DNA from: Acidobacteriota bacterium
Lineage (GTDB): Bacteria > Acidobacteriota > Vicinamibacteria > Vicinamibacterales > Fen-181
Length of the DNA stretch: 51,826 nt
Assembly: GCA_003170135.1 (NCBI GenBank)
Contig: PMZR01000078.1
Location: 1-51,826 of the forward strand
Direction of reading: 5' to 3'
Shown here: piece by piece, positions 8,151 through 15,895 of the stretch
How positions within the stretch are numbered: the stretch's first letter is position 1
Layout: each line of letters starts with the position of its first letter
Program-made: the position numbers and the translations under genes
Notes under the pieces: model-generated
Database searches by the model: none
What the model was told of the DNA's origin: nothing
What the model saw: only the letters and a program-made list of their open reading frames with translations

Positions 8151-9560
8151 ATGCGTTTTGTCATCTCGCTGGTTCGTGCCGTCCTCGTCCTGCTGCTCGT
8201 CGCGTCGCCAACCGCCGTCGCTGCGCAGACCGGCCTGTCTGCCGACGCCAAGGCGGCCATCGACCGTGCGGTCATTGAAATCCTGGCGCAAAGCGGCGCC
8301 CCCAGCGCCTCGATCGCCGTCGTGCAGAACGGCGCCCTCGCGTACTCGCACGCCTATGGGACCGCGCGGATCGAACCGCCGCTCGCGGCGACCCCGGAGA
8401 TGCGGTACAGCATCGGGTCGATCAGCAAACAGTTCACCGCGACCGCGATGCTGCTGCTGGTCGAGGAGGGCAAGCTGTCGCTCGACGACCACGTCAGTCG
8501 CTGGCTGCCGGACCTGACGCGCGCAGGCGAGGTGACCGTCCGTCAACTGCTGTCGATGACGTCCGGTTACCAGGACTACTGGCCGCAGGACTACGTCATG
8601 CCCGGCATGCTCAAGGACGTCACCCCGGATGCGATCCTGCGCGGCTGGGCCCGCAAGCCTCTCGATTTCGACCCGGGCGCGAAGTGGCAGTACAGCAACA
8701 CCAACTACGTCATCGCCGGCCTCATCGTGGAGAAGGTGGCGGGCAAGCCGCTCGTCGACTTCCTGCGCGAACGCATCTTCTCGCGGCTGCAGATGACGTC
8801 GGTGTCCAACACCGACGAGTCGCCGCTCGGACCGGCCGAGCCGATGCGCTACCTGCGCTACGCGCTCGGGCCGCCGCGTCCGGCGCCAAAGGAAGGACCG
8901 GGCTGGATGTTCGCTGCCGGTGAGCTGGCGATGACCGCCCGCGATCTCGCGCTGTGGGACATCTCGATGATCGACCAAGCCGTGCTGCGGCCGGCTTCGT
9001 ACCGGCAGATGGAGACCGAGATTTTGCTCGCCAATGGCGCGCCGACGGGTTATGGCCTGGGCGTCTCGGTAGACATGGCCGGCGACCGGCGACGGATTTC
9101 CCACGGCGGGGAAGTGTCGGGCTTCACCGCGCACAACGACGTGTATCCCGACCACCGCGCCGCCATCGTCGTCCTCACCAACCTGGACGCGACCAGCGCG
9201 TCGAGCCTGATCGCGTCGCGCATCGCCGGCATCCTGTTCACCGCCACCGGTGGCGGCACAGAGCAGGCGGTCGATCAGGCACGCAGGATCTTCGACGATC
9301 TGCAGCACGGACGGATCGACCGGTCGCTCTTCACGGACAACACCAACGCCTACTTCACTGCAGAAGCGCTGAAGGACTTCGAATCGAGTCTCGGTCCCCT
9401 CGGCAAGCCCACCACGTTCACGCAGAGCGGGCAGTCGCTGCGCGGCGGCATGGTGCTGCGCCGGTTCCAGATCAGGTTCCAGAGAAGAACGCTCAGCCTG
9501 ACGACCTTCACGATGCCCGACGGCAAGCTCGAGCAGTATCAGATCGCGGCGGTGGAGTAG
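8151..9560 (+). CDS. exported class C beta-lactamase-like serine hydrolase
   Basis: A 469-residue protein with a signal peptide (residues 1-25, ending at AVAAQ) and the beta-lactamase/transpeptidase fold. The catalytic S-I-S-K motif is at residues 90-93, Tyr-Ser-Asn at 181-183, and the third box appears as 'SHGGEVSGF' near residue 320. Members act as esterases, D-aminopeptidases or peptidases in the periplasm, and few are true beta-lactamases. A C-terminal extension after residue 370 resembles the small domain often found in acidobacterial copies. AAGGAG before ATG supports the start. The next gene, the hydrogenase maturation protease, begins 18 bp after the stop, so the two may share a transcript although no functional link is apparent. 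Confidence 0.88.
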   Translation: MRFVISLVRAVLVLLLVASPTAVAAQTGLSADAKAAIDRAVIEILAQSGAPSASIAVVQNGALAYSHAYGTARIEPPLAATPEMRYSIGSISKQFTATAMLLLVEEGKLSLDDHVSRWLPDLTRAGEVTVRQLLSMTSGYQDYWPQDYVMPGMLKDVTPDAILRGWARKPLDFDPGAKWQYSNTNYVIAGLIVEKVAGKPLVDFLRERIFSRLQMTSVSNTDESPLGPAEPMRYLRYALGPPRPAPKEGPGWMFAAGELAMTARDLALWDISMIDQAVLRPASYRQMETEILLANGAPTGYGLGVSVDMAGDRRRISHGGEVSGFTAHNDVYPDHRAAIVVLTNLDATSASSLIASRIAGILFTATGGGTEQAVDQARRIFDDLQHGRIDRSLFTDNTNAYFTAEALKDFESSLGPLGKPTTFTQSGQSLRGGMVLRRFQIRFQRRTLSLTTFTMPDGKLEQYQIAAVE

Positions 9561-9578
9561 CGATTGGGACCATCGCAC

Positions 9579-10046
9579 ATGAACCGTCGTTACCTGATTG
9601 GCGTCGGCAACGAGACGATGACCGACGATGGCGTCGGGCCGCGCGTGGCGGAGGCGCTGGCGGTGCGGGCGCGCGAGTTTGACTTCGAGGCCGTCGTCAT
9701 TGGCCACGACGCGGTCGGCATCCTCGCCTATTTCGACGACACGACCGATCGCATCGTCTTCGTGGATTGCGTGCGGATGGGCAGAGCGCCGGGCGAGTGG
9801 GCCTGCTTCTCACCCGCTGACGTCGATACACACAAGGCGCTCGATCGCATGACGACGCACGAAGGCGACCTGCTGCGCATCGTCGAACTGGCGAAGCAGC
9901 TCGGGTGCCCGATCCCGCCGATCACGATCCTCGGCATCGAACCCGAATGCATCGGGCCCGGGCTCGAGCTCTCCGACACGCTGCGGACCCGTTTCGCCGA
10001 GTACCTCAGTACCGCGGTCGCACGCATGAGCGAAGTGGCCGGGTGA
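9579..10046 (+). CDS. [NiFe] hydrogenase maturation endopeptidase (HyaD/HycI family)
   Basis: A 155-residue protease that cuts the C-terminal peptide of the hydrogenase large subunit once nickel is inserted. The diagnostic opening 'YLIGVGNETMTDDGVG' is present with the metal-binding Asp/Glu, followed by 'VVIGHDAVGIL' and the conserved acidic 'IVFVDCVRMG'. 'ILGIEPE' matches the third conserved block. The ATG at 9579 begins the conserved sequence. The likely substrate is the alpha subunit ending YLDVTFKR encoded at 5905-7224. Separation from the hydrogenase operon by an acetyltransferase and a serine hydrolase is unusual and implies separate transcription. Confidence 0.9.
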   Translation: MNRRYLIGVGNETMTDDGVGPRVAEALAVRAREFDFEAVVIGHDAVGILAYFDDTTDRIVFVDCVRMGRAPGEWACFSPADVDTHKALDRMTTHEGDLLRIVELAKQLGCPIPPITILGIEPECIGPGLELSDTLRTRFAEYLSTAVARMSEVAG

Positions 10047-10050
10047 CGGT

Positions 10051-10124
10051 GGTGCTAGGTGCTGGTGCTTTGTGCTAGGTGCTAGGTGCTATGTGCTGGT
10101 GCTAGGTGCTATGTGCTGGGTGCC
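10051..10124. repeat. GTGCTAGGTGCT tandem tract
   Basis: About nine irregular copies of GTGCT(A)G / GTGCTAT directly after the maturation protease stop. The reverse complement of the array at 43141-43216 uses the same GTGC-AGGTGC word, so the two belong to one family. Confidence 0.75.
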
Positions 10125-10158
10125 ACGAGATTGTGGTCCTGTCGAACCCGTTTCACCC

Positions 10159-10164
10159 TAGAAT
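10159..10164 (+). promoter_or_regulatory. -10 box of a probable leaderless promoter
   Basis: TAGAAT (5/6 match to TATAAT) ends six bases before the GTG start at 10171, and no Shine-Dalgarno sequence is present. No clear -35 hexamer at 16-18 bp spacing. Confidence 0.45.
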
Positions 10165-10170
10165 GACCGC

Positions 10171-10998
10171 GTGCCAGTCCTGTTGGGCGACCTGCGTGTC
10201 TTCTCCGGGCTGTCGGCGGCCGCGCGCGCCGAGCTCGAACGGCGCATGCAGCGCCGCGAGTTCCTGCCGCAATCGGTCATCGTCCGGGAAGGCAGCGTCG
10301 GTGACGCCGCCTTCGTGATCCTGGCCGGCCAGGTCGCGGTCCGCCGCAAGGACCCGCATTCCGGCGTCGAATTCCTGCTCTCGGAGCTCGGGCCCGGCGA
10401 GACGTTCGGCGAGATGGCGCTTCTCACCAGCAAGCCGCGCACGGCGTCGGTCGTGGCGATGGAACCGACGATCTGCGCGCTGCTGACGCGCGCGGAATTC
10501 GAGCGCGTGATGCGCGAGCAGCCGGACTTCGCGCTGGCGATGACGGCCGCGCTGGCCGATCGGCTCGACCACGCCAACCAGCGGATGGGCATCGAATTCG
10601 TCAACCTGTCCCGCGTGCACATCGATCCGCGCGTCCTGGCGCTGCTGCCCGCCTCGCTCGTCACCGAGCACAAGGTCGTCCCGATTGCCTACTGCAACAA
10701 CCGCCTGACGCTCGCCATGACCAACCCGAACGACATCGTTGCCTTCGACGATGTCCGCCGGGTGATCAAGGGGGTGATGATCGAACCGGCCGTGGTGACC
10801 GCCGAGGACTTCAGCCGGTTCATGAGCGCCACCTATGCCCAGCTGACGGCAAAGCCGGACTCCCCTGGCGCGGCGCAGCGGCCGGCGGCATCGACGCCCG
10901 GGCCCGCCACGCTCGATCTGCTGCAGTCCGACGCCATCCGCGAACTCCACTCGTCGAGGACGTCGAGGCAGCCGGCGAGGAAACCAGGCAGGACCTGA
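10171..10998 (+). CDS. cyclic-nucleotide-binding plus GspE/MshE N-terminal domain protein (5' half of a frameshifted ATPase gene)
   Basis: A 275-residue product. Residues 5-125 are a cNMP-binding (CAP_ED) domain with the phosphate-binding-cassette-like 'FGEMALLTSKPRTASVVA'. Residues about 150-215 resemble the N-terminal domain of type II secretion/type IV pilus ATPases ('VHIDPRVLALLPASLVTEHKVVPIA...LTLAMTNPNDIVAFDDV'), the region that binds c-di-GMP in MshE. The last 15 residues are Arg/Ser-rich and look like out-of-frame reading. In the frame of the next gene the same DNA reads 'VEDVEAAGEETRQDLMSASEDAPIIRLVN', the usual acidic linker of GspE. I therefore see this and the following gene as one coding unit broken by a -1/+2 shift near 10945-10955. 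GTG start. Confidence 0.82.
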   Translation: MPVLLGDLRVFSGLSAAARAELERRMQRREFLPQSVIVREGSVGDAAFVILAGQVAVRRKDPHSGVEFLLSELGPGETFGEMALLTSKPRTASVVAMEPTICALLTRAEFERVMREQPDFALAMTAALADRLDHANQRMGIEFVNLSRVHIDPRVLALLPASLVTEHKVVPIAYCNNRLTLAMTNPNDIVAFDDVRRVIKGVMIEPAVVTAEDFSRFMSATYAQLTAKPDSPGAAQRPAASTPGPATLDLLQSDAIRELHSSRTSRQPARKPGRT

Positions 10999-12167
10999 TG
11001 AGCGCGTCCGAGGACGCGCCGATCATCCGCCTGGTCAACTCGATCCTCGGGCTCGGGATCAAGCAGGGCGCCAGCGACATCCACGTCGAACCGCGCGAGC
11101 AGGACGTGACGGTCCGCTACCGCATCGACGGCGTGCTGCAGGTGGTGCAGCGGCTGCCGCGGAAGGTGCAGCCGGGCCTCATCTCACGCATCAAGATCCT
11201 GAGCCGCCTCGACATCGCCGAGAAGCGCCTGCCGCAGGACGGCCGGATCAGCGTCACGATGGACGCGCGGACGATCGACTTCCGCGTGTCCACCGTGCCG
11301 GGCAAGTGGGGCGAGAAGATCGTCATGCGGATCCTCGATCGGGCGAGCACCCGCCTCGGCCTCGACAAGCTCGTCACCCACGCGCCTTCGCTGGCGCTCC
11401 TGCGGGAGATGATCGCGCAGCCCTACGGGATCATCTACGTCACGGGCCCGACCGGCTCGGGCAAGACGACAACGCTCTACTCGGCACTGGCCGAGATCAA
11501 CGACCCCGCGCTGAACATCTCGACGGTCGAGGATCCGATCGAGTACGACCTGCCCGGCGTGACGCAGATCCAGGTGAAGACGGACATCGGCCTGACGTTC
11601 GCGGCGGTCCTGCGCGCGTTCCTGCGCCAGGATCCCGACGTCCTGCTGGTCGGCGAAACCCGCGACAAGGAGACCGCGCACACGGCGGTCGAAGCGGCGC
11701 TGACGGGCCACCTGGTGTTCACGACGCTGCACACCAACAACGCGGCGGCCGCGTTCACGCGGCTCGCCGAGATGGGCATCGAGCCCTTCCTGGTCTCGTC
11801 GTCCACGATCGGCGTGATCGCGCAGCGACTGGCCCGCCGCCTGTGCCCCGCGTGTCGCGAACCCTATGCGCCGGACGAGACGGCGTGCGCCTTCTTCGGC
11901 GTGCCGCCGGGGACGACGTTCTTCCGGGCGCGCGGGTGCGCGCAATGCGGCGGCAAGGGGCTGAAGGGCCGGATCGGCGTGTTCGAAGTGATGAGGATGA
12001 ACGCGGCGCTACGCCAGATGGTCGGCAGCGGCGCCCGTGGCGAGCAGATCCACGCGGCGGCCGTGGCCGGCGGCATGATGGACCTGAAGCGCTACGCCGC
12101 GATGCTCCTGACCGAAGGGCAGACCACGGTCGAGGAGATCACGAGCGTGGTCAGCATCGAGATCTGA
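10998..12167 (+). CDS. GspE/PilB-type secretion ATPase (3' half of a frameshifted gene)
   Basis: A 389-residue hexameric AAA-like ATPase domain that powers type II secretion or type IV pilus assembly. Walker A GPTGSGKTT lies near residues 149-157, the Asp box 'LNISTVEDPIEYD' follows, then Walker B 'DVLLVGETRDKETA' near 214 and the His box 'TGHLVFTTLHTNNA'. A four-cysteine zinc site (CPAC near 283, CAQC near 315) is typical of the GspE/PilB group. The ATG overlaps the stop of the preceding ORF. The sequence lacks the usual N-terminal domain, which is encoded just upstream in another frame together with a cyclic-nucleotide domain. No other pilus or secretion genes are adjacent, so the partner machinery is elsewhere. 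Confidence 0.9.
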   Translation: MSASEDAPIIRLVNSILGLGIKQGASDIHVEPREQDVTVRYRIDGVLQVVQRLPRKVQPGLISRIKILSRLDIAEKRLPQDGRISVTMDARTIDFRVSTVPGKWGEKIVMRILDRASTRLGLDKLVTHAPSLALLREMIAQPYGIIYVTGPTGSGKTTTLYSALAEINDPALNISTVEDPIEYDLPGVTQIQVKTDIGLTFAAVLRAFLRQDPDVLLVGETRDKETAHTAVEAALTGHLVFTTLHTNNAAAAFTRLAEMGIEPFLVSSSTIGVIAQRLARRLCPACREPYAPDETACAFFGVPPGTTFFRARGCAQCGGKGLKGRIGVFEVMRMNAALRQMVGSGARGEQIHAAAVAGGMMDLKRYAAMLLTEGQTTVEEITSVVSIEI

Positions 12168-12255
12168 CCAGATCACACCCACCCGCCCCGGCCGAGGCGA
12201 GTTCCTGAAAATCGGCGGCGGATGCTCCATCGCCCCCTACACCCAAGGTTGACGA

Positions 12256-12299
12256 TTGAAGAAAAGAGAGCCGCCGGGCCCATGACGGGCCGGCGGCTC
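12256..12299 (-). terminator. intrinsic terminator for the DUF5666 lipoprotein gene
   Basis: GAGCCGCCGG-GCCC and GGGCCGGCGGCTC (12268-12299) form a 13-bp stem with a one-base bulge and a short ATGAC loop. Read on the minus strand it is followed by TCTCTTTTCTTC, a U-rich tail. It lies between convergent genes and may also slow plus-strand transcription. Confidence 0.8.
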
Positions 12300-12320
12300 G
12301 AGTGAGGAGAGGATGAGACC

Positions 12321-13184
12321 CTAGTTGACGTGGATCGACGTCGCGTACACGTAGCCGTTCCGCTGCTGTCCTTTCACCTCCACGCGCGCGCCGTTCTTGA
12401 GCGCCGCGAACGACCCGTCCTTGCCGGAGAACGCCGTCGCCCCGTCGCCCTTCACGAGCCCGCCATCGACCGTGAACGAAAACGCCGTCGCCGTGCCCTG
12501 CAGGGCCGCGATCGTTCCGTTCACGTTCACCTGGATGTCGCCGTTGGTGTTCTGCACTTCGATGCTGGTGGCGAGCACGCCGCCTGTCCCGGGTGTGCCG
12601 GCAACGTGCACGCGCCAGCCGACTTGCAGGTCGGCGAAGACGTACGCATCGTTGCCATGCCGCATCGTCGTCGCGGTGTTGGTCAGGATGGTCTTCCCCG
12701 CCACGACCAGCGTCTTCGCGGTCGCGTCAATCGCCTCGATGCGCCCCTCCACCTGCTGGCTGCTGCCCGATTGGCGCGTCTCGGTTTCCGCGGTTGCCGT
12801 CGGGCCCTGGATCGTGATCGTGATGGTGATCGTCTCGCCCTGCGCCAGCTGCGAAATCTGCAGGATCGCATCCCCGCTGGCGCCGTGGAACTTCAGCTGC
12901 ACGTCGCCGGCCGGCACGCCGTTCAGCGTGAACTGGCCCGTCAGAGTCACCGACGTGCTGATGCTGGTCCCGACAACCGAGACCGTCATCGACCCGCCCG
13001 TCGTATCGACCGCGCGCGCGGACGCGGAAGTGCCGAGCACGGTCCCCTGGATGACCGCGCCGGAGGTCGGCGAGGACGAAGGATCGGTCGGCGCCGCGGG
13101 GTTCGACGACTTCCCGCAGGCGACGGTGAGGACGGCCAGCAGGACGAACGCCAGCGCTGGAACAGTGCGTGAGTGATGACGCAT
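12321..13184 (-). CDS. lipoprotein with DUF5666-type repeats
   Basis: A 287-residue exported lipoprotein. The signal peptide ends in LTVAC with the lipidated Cys near residue 24 and Ser/Asn after it. A Ser/Pro-rich spacer leads to a beta-rich region and then two DUF5666-like modules at the C-terminus ('VEGRIEAIDATAKTLVVAG...GWRVHVAG' and 'VNGTIAALQGTATAFSFTVDG...ARVEVKGQ'). Each is a small OB-like barrel whose function is not known. The ATG at 13184 is preferred over one at 13205 because GGAGG lies nine bases upstream and the signal peptide then begins normally. It is transcribed alone and ends in an intrinsic terminator. Confidence 0.8.
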   Translation of the reverse strand: MRHHSRTVPALAFVLLAVLTVACGKSSNPAAPTDPSSSPTSGAVIQGTVLGTSASARAVDTTGGSMTVSVVGTSISTSVTLTGQFTLNGVPAGDVQLKFHGASGDAILQISQLAQGETITITITIQGPTATAETETRQSGSSQQVEGRIEAIDATAKTLVVAGKTILTNTATTMRHGNDAYVFADLQVGWRVHVAGTPGTGGVLATSIEVQNTNGDIQVNVNGTIAALQGTATAFSFTVDGGLVKGDGATAFSGKDGSFAALKNGARVEVKGQQRNGYVYATSIHVN

Positions 13185-13235
13185 TGCAGGAATCCTCCAT
13201 GACATGCGCCAGCCACCTGGGCAATACGCGTGCCC
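13184..13235 (-). other. leader sequence shared with 15724-15772
   Basis: Read on the minus strand, GGGCA-N12-AGGTGGCTGGCG...TCATGGAGGA leads into the start ATGCGTCATC. The minus-strand DNA at 15772-15716 is nearly the same and also reaches ATGCGTCATC. GGGCA and TGCCC can pair into a small hairpin. It may be a duplicated 5' region or a regulatory leader; I cannot assign it to a known RNA family. Confidence 0.45.
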
Positions 13236-13738
13236 ACGGATGAGCAGGTCGTCGCCGCCCGCAAGCGCGCGGCAATCAACACGTTACCCGCTGGACCGCT
13301 CCGCGGTGACGCGAAAGGGGTCCGCCGCTCCTCGCATCCTTGCGATCGCGCTGACGCTTGCGTAAGGCGCCGCCGCTCCGCGTTGGCCAGAGCCAGATGG
13401 CTGGCGCGTCTGTCGCGTCCGTCGGTTTCCGATCCGTCTGCGCGAAGACCTCGTCCTACCGTAATTGCGATCGCAATGACGTTTGCGTCATGCGTCGCGC
13501 GTCGGCGAGAGCAATGGAGCGTTAGCGTGCGAGGACTTCAATCGCGCAAACCATCGACTGCGCGTATCGAATCCCGACAAAGAGGTGTGAACGTTACGCG
13601 GTGGCGGATTGTTGACGGCGGCGGGACGCGGCGACAATGCGGTGGAAAACGTGCCGGCGCGCCTGGCGCCCGCGTCAGAGGGATCGTACGCGAACGCCCC
13701 CGACGCGGGCACACGAGCGTGTCTGGTGCCGGAGACTA
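13236..13738. other. 503-bp intergenic region with a 30-bp imperfect direct repeat
   Basis: No supported gene. It holds two copies of a 30-bp element at 13340-13369 and 13465-13494 (25 of 30 bases identical, sharing TTGCGATCGC, TGACG and TTGCGT). The second copy lies in a perfect 14-bp palindrome, ATTGCGATCGCAAT (13464-13477), followed by a TGACG/CGTCA hairpin (13477-13490). The region is upstream of the DUF5666 lipoprotein gene, so these may be regulator sites. Confidence 0.55.
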
Positions 13739-14473
13739 CTACTGTTTGACGAGCTTGTAGCCGGCCGGCACGTCGAAGGCGGACGCCGGCACCGGCGTCT
13801 TGTCAACCGATGTCACTTCCATGGTGGTGGTGCTGTTCATGCCCATCATCTTCATGTTGGTCACGGTCTTCAGCGCCGTGCCCTTGATTTTCTTGAACTC
13901 CTCGAACATCTTCCTCAAGTCCATCATGGGATTGGCGGGCATGAGCGCCTTCATCGCGTCGAAATACTGCGCGGGCGTGACGACGTCGGGCGCCGCCCAG
14001 ATGTCGATTTCGAGCGGCGACATCGAGATGTGGTACTTCTGCGTGGCGTAGCCGGCGATGGGCTCCCCCGCTCCCAGGCTCGTCACGGTGGCTTCGCCCG
14101 TCCCGCCGCCCATGCCCATCTTCTTCATCTGCGCGAGCGCCTCGGGAGGCATGCTCGCCGTCGTGGCCTGGGCCAGGTTCTGGATCTCCTCGAACGTCAT
14201 CTCGGTGTAGGTCTTCTTCTTGTTGTCGATGCTGACGACCTTCTGCGTGTCCAATCGGACGATGACGTCCTTGCCGTCCACGCCGTTGTGGCGGGTGCCG
14301 ATCTTGCTCAGGAACGTCGTGCTCGGCGTCGCCGGCTTGTTCTGGATCGTCGAGCTCTCGTGCAGCGTCAGGTCCTGCGCGAGCACCGCCGCGGGAATCA
14401 TCACGACGACGGCCGTGAACACGAGCGCGGCAATCCAGGTTCGATTGATCTTGAGGACGTGATTGTGACGCAT
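13739..14473 (-). CDS. exported DUF4412-like protein
   Basis: A 244-residue secreted protein with a signal peptide (about residues 1-32, ending AAVLAQ). The mature part has 'HNGVDGKDVIVRLDTQKVVSIDNKKKTYTEMTF', the usual DUF4412-type pattern in which a bound marker is compared with a 'time-stamp'-like beta hairpin, then 'IAGYATQKYHISMSPLEIDIWAAPDV' and an N/M-rich helical stretch. The C-terminus 'SAFDVPAGYKLVKQ' is a family hallmark. No enzyme motif is visible and the function is unknown. AAGGAAGAG before ATG supports the start. It is flanked by intergenic DNA on both sides and appears monocistronic. Confidence 0.75.
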   Translation of the reverse strand: MRHNHVLKINRTWIAALVFTAVVVMIPAAVLAQDLTLHESSTIQNKPATPSTTFLSKIGTRHNGVDGKDVIVRLDTQKVVSIDNKKKTYTEMTFEEIQNLAQATTASMPPEALAQMKKMGMGGGTGEATVTSLGAGEPIAGYATQKYHISMSPLEIDIWAAPDVVTPAQYFDAMKALMPANPMMDLRKMFEEFKKIKGTALKTVTNMKMMGMNSTTTMEVTSVDKTPVPASAFDVPAGYKLVKQ

Positions 14474-14733
14474 GAGGCTCTTCCTTGTGTTTTGTTCGTG
14501 TCGACTGCGTGGCAGGAGGGCCAGGCCGGACCGAAGGATTTTAGCACCTGCGGGCGTGACGCATGCAACAACCCGTCCCCGACGCGAGAAAATTCAATTA
14601 CAATCCCGGCAGATAGGGTTCGCAGTCGGGCCAGACGCCGCATTCATCGCACGGAACTGGACGCGCCGCCGGGGCGCGCGCCTTGGATTCATCGACGTCC
14701 GCTGGTGCCCGAGGGCACTGAAGGAGATGCGCC

Positions 14734-15258
14734 ATGTCGTTCCTTGATCGCGTCACCAAGGCCGTAGGCGAAGCCGTGGATCGAGGCAAGAAGGAAGTCG
14801 ACCAGTTCATGCGGATTCAGAAGATCAACGGTCAGATCGGCGACTCCGAGAAGAAGATCGCCGACGCGACGGCGCAAATCCAGCAGATCAAGGCGGCCAT
14901 CGGTGAGAAAGCGCTGGAGATGCTGCGCGCCGGCACGTTGATCTCGCCGGAACTGCAGGCCTTTTCCGAGCAGATCGCCGGCGTCGAGCAGCAAATCGCG
15001 GCAGAAGGGGCGACCATCGCGGAAAAGCGCGCCGAGATCGAGAAGATCAAGGCCGAAGACGAAGCGCAGAACGCGCAGGGCGCACCGGCCGAGGCCCCGG
15101 CGGCAACGGCGGCAAATGTCGCCCGCGCGCCGGCGCCCGCATCTCCGGCCGCGGCGGCGGCACCCGCGGGCCGCGTCTGCCCGCAGTGCGGAACGCCGGC
15201 GGGCGGGAGCGGCGCGTTCTGCATGCAGTGTGGGGCGAAGCTGGCAGCCCAGGCCTGA
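14734..15258 (+). CDS. coiled-coil protein with C-terminal zinc ribbon
   Basis: A 174-residue soluble protein. Residues 1-115 are strongly helical and heptad-like (Lys/Glu/Ala-rich), consistent with a coiled coil. An Ala/Pro-rich linker follows and then a zinc ribbon with CPQC near residue 149 and CMQC near 165. Similar 'zinc ribbon domain-containing' proteins are widespread, with no fixed function. AAGGAG lies eight bases before ATG. A TACAAT box at 14599-14604 could be its -10, giving a leader of about 120 nt. The convergent NTF2-like remnant lies immediately downstream on the other strand. Confidence 0.82.
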   Translation: MSFLDRVTKAVGEAVDRGKKEVDQFMRIQKINGQIGDSEKKIADATAQIQQIKAAIGEKALEMLRAGTLISPELQAFSEQIAGVEQQIAAEGATIAEKRAEIEKIKAEDEAQNAQGAPAEAPAATAANVARAPAPASPAAAAAPAGRVCPQCGTPAGGSGAFCMQCGAKLAAQA

Positions 15259-15289
15259 CCGTCGCGGCCCGGGAAATCACGGCGGCGCG

Positions 15290-15674
15290 GGGACTTGCCG
15301 GTCGTGTAGCCGAGGTCGCCGGCGCCCGCCAGGTCGCCGAAGTGCGGCTCCCAATCGAGGTTGAACGCCGCGACTGCCGGCCACGCCAGTATCCGTTGCC
15401 GGGCGTTCACCGGCTCCGGGCTGAAGAAGACCGCGTCCTCGCCGAAGAATGCGAGGAACGCGTCGCGGCGCCCCTTCTGCACGCTCATCTTCGCAAAGGC
15501 CCGCTCCGTGTCAACGAGCGCCGCCATCTCCGGCGCGAGCGCTTGCGCACGCCCGGCGGTCCCGGCGACATCTGCCAGGCCGGCCCACGCGACATCTGCC
15601 CCGGTGGCACCGCCGGTCTCGAGACCGGTGGCCAACAAAGCACCCAACGCCAGCACCCAGCCGAGTTTCATCAT
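15290..15674 (-). pseudogene. 3'-truncated DUF4440/NTF2-like exported protein gene
   Basis: From the ATG at 15674 the product starts with a signal-like segment and then reads 'LVDTERAFAKMSVQKGRRDAFLAFFGEDAVFFSPEPVN...WEPHFGDLAGAGDLGYTTG'. This is the first half of a DUF4440/SnoaL-like domain, whose families use a cone-shaped fold for small ligands. After TTG, where a beta strand and roughly 50 further residues are expected, similarity stops. The frame simply stays open to 14832 through the antisense strand of the zinc-ribbon gene. I read this as a gene that lost its 3' end, perhaps when the neighbouring gene moved in. A 16-codon ORF ends one base before this start. Confidence 0.6.
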
Positions 15675-15675
15675 G

Positions 15676-15772
15676 TCAGGCGATCGTCCAGATGATGCCA
15701 GGCTCGATTCGTGACCGATGACGCATCGTTCTCCTCCATGAACCGCCAACCACCTCGGCAATTCGGATGCCC
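15676..15772 (-). other. duplicated leader and 16-codon ORF before the truncated NTF2-like gene
   Basis: The minus strand repeats the 13184-13235 leader (GGGCA-N7-TTGCCGAGGTGGTTGGCG...TCATGGAGGA), then ATGCGTCATC at 15726. The ORF MRHRSRIEPGIIWTIA stops at 15676, one base before the next ATG. The first codons match those of the lipoprotein at 13184 (MRHHSRTVP), so the 5' end looks copied and its original downstream gene lost. Confidence 0.5.
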
Positions 15773-15895
15773 GCCCCGGCTCGATCGCCAGGTCGCGCAA
15801 GTCGGTTGTCGCCATCGAGATGCGGCATCGGTCGCAGGAAATCACGCCCTTACACTTTTGCATTTGAATGGAATCCGGACAAGGGGGTCTGAAAG

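Noticed and set aside
13184..13300. Known riboswitch (c-di-GMP or cobalamin type) before the lipoprotein gene
   Set aside because: The hairpin and spacing do not match those consensus structures by eye, so I only report it as a shared leader.
14832..15863. A 343-residue protein starting at 15863 on the minus strand
   Set aside because: The N-terminal part overlaps the duplicated leader, and everything after residue about 190 is antisense to the zinc-ribbon gene. Only 15290-15674 has family similarity.
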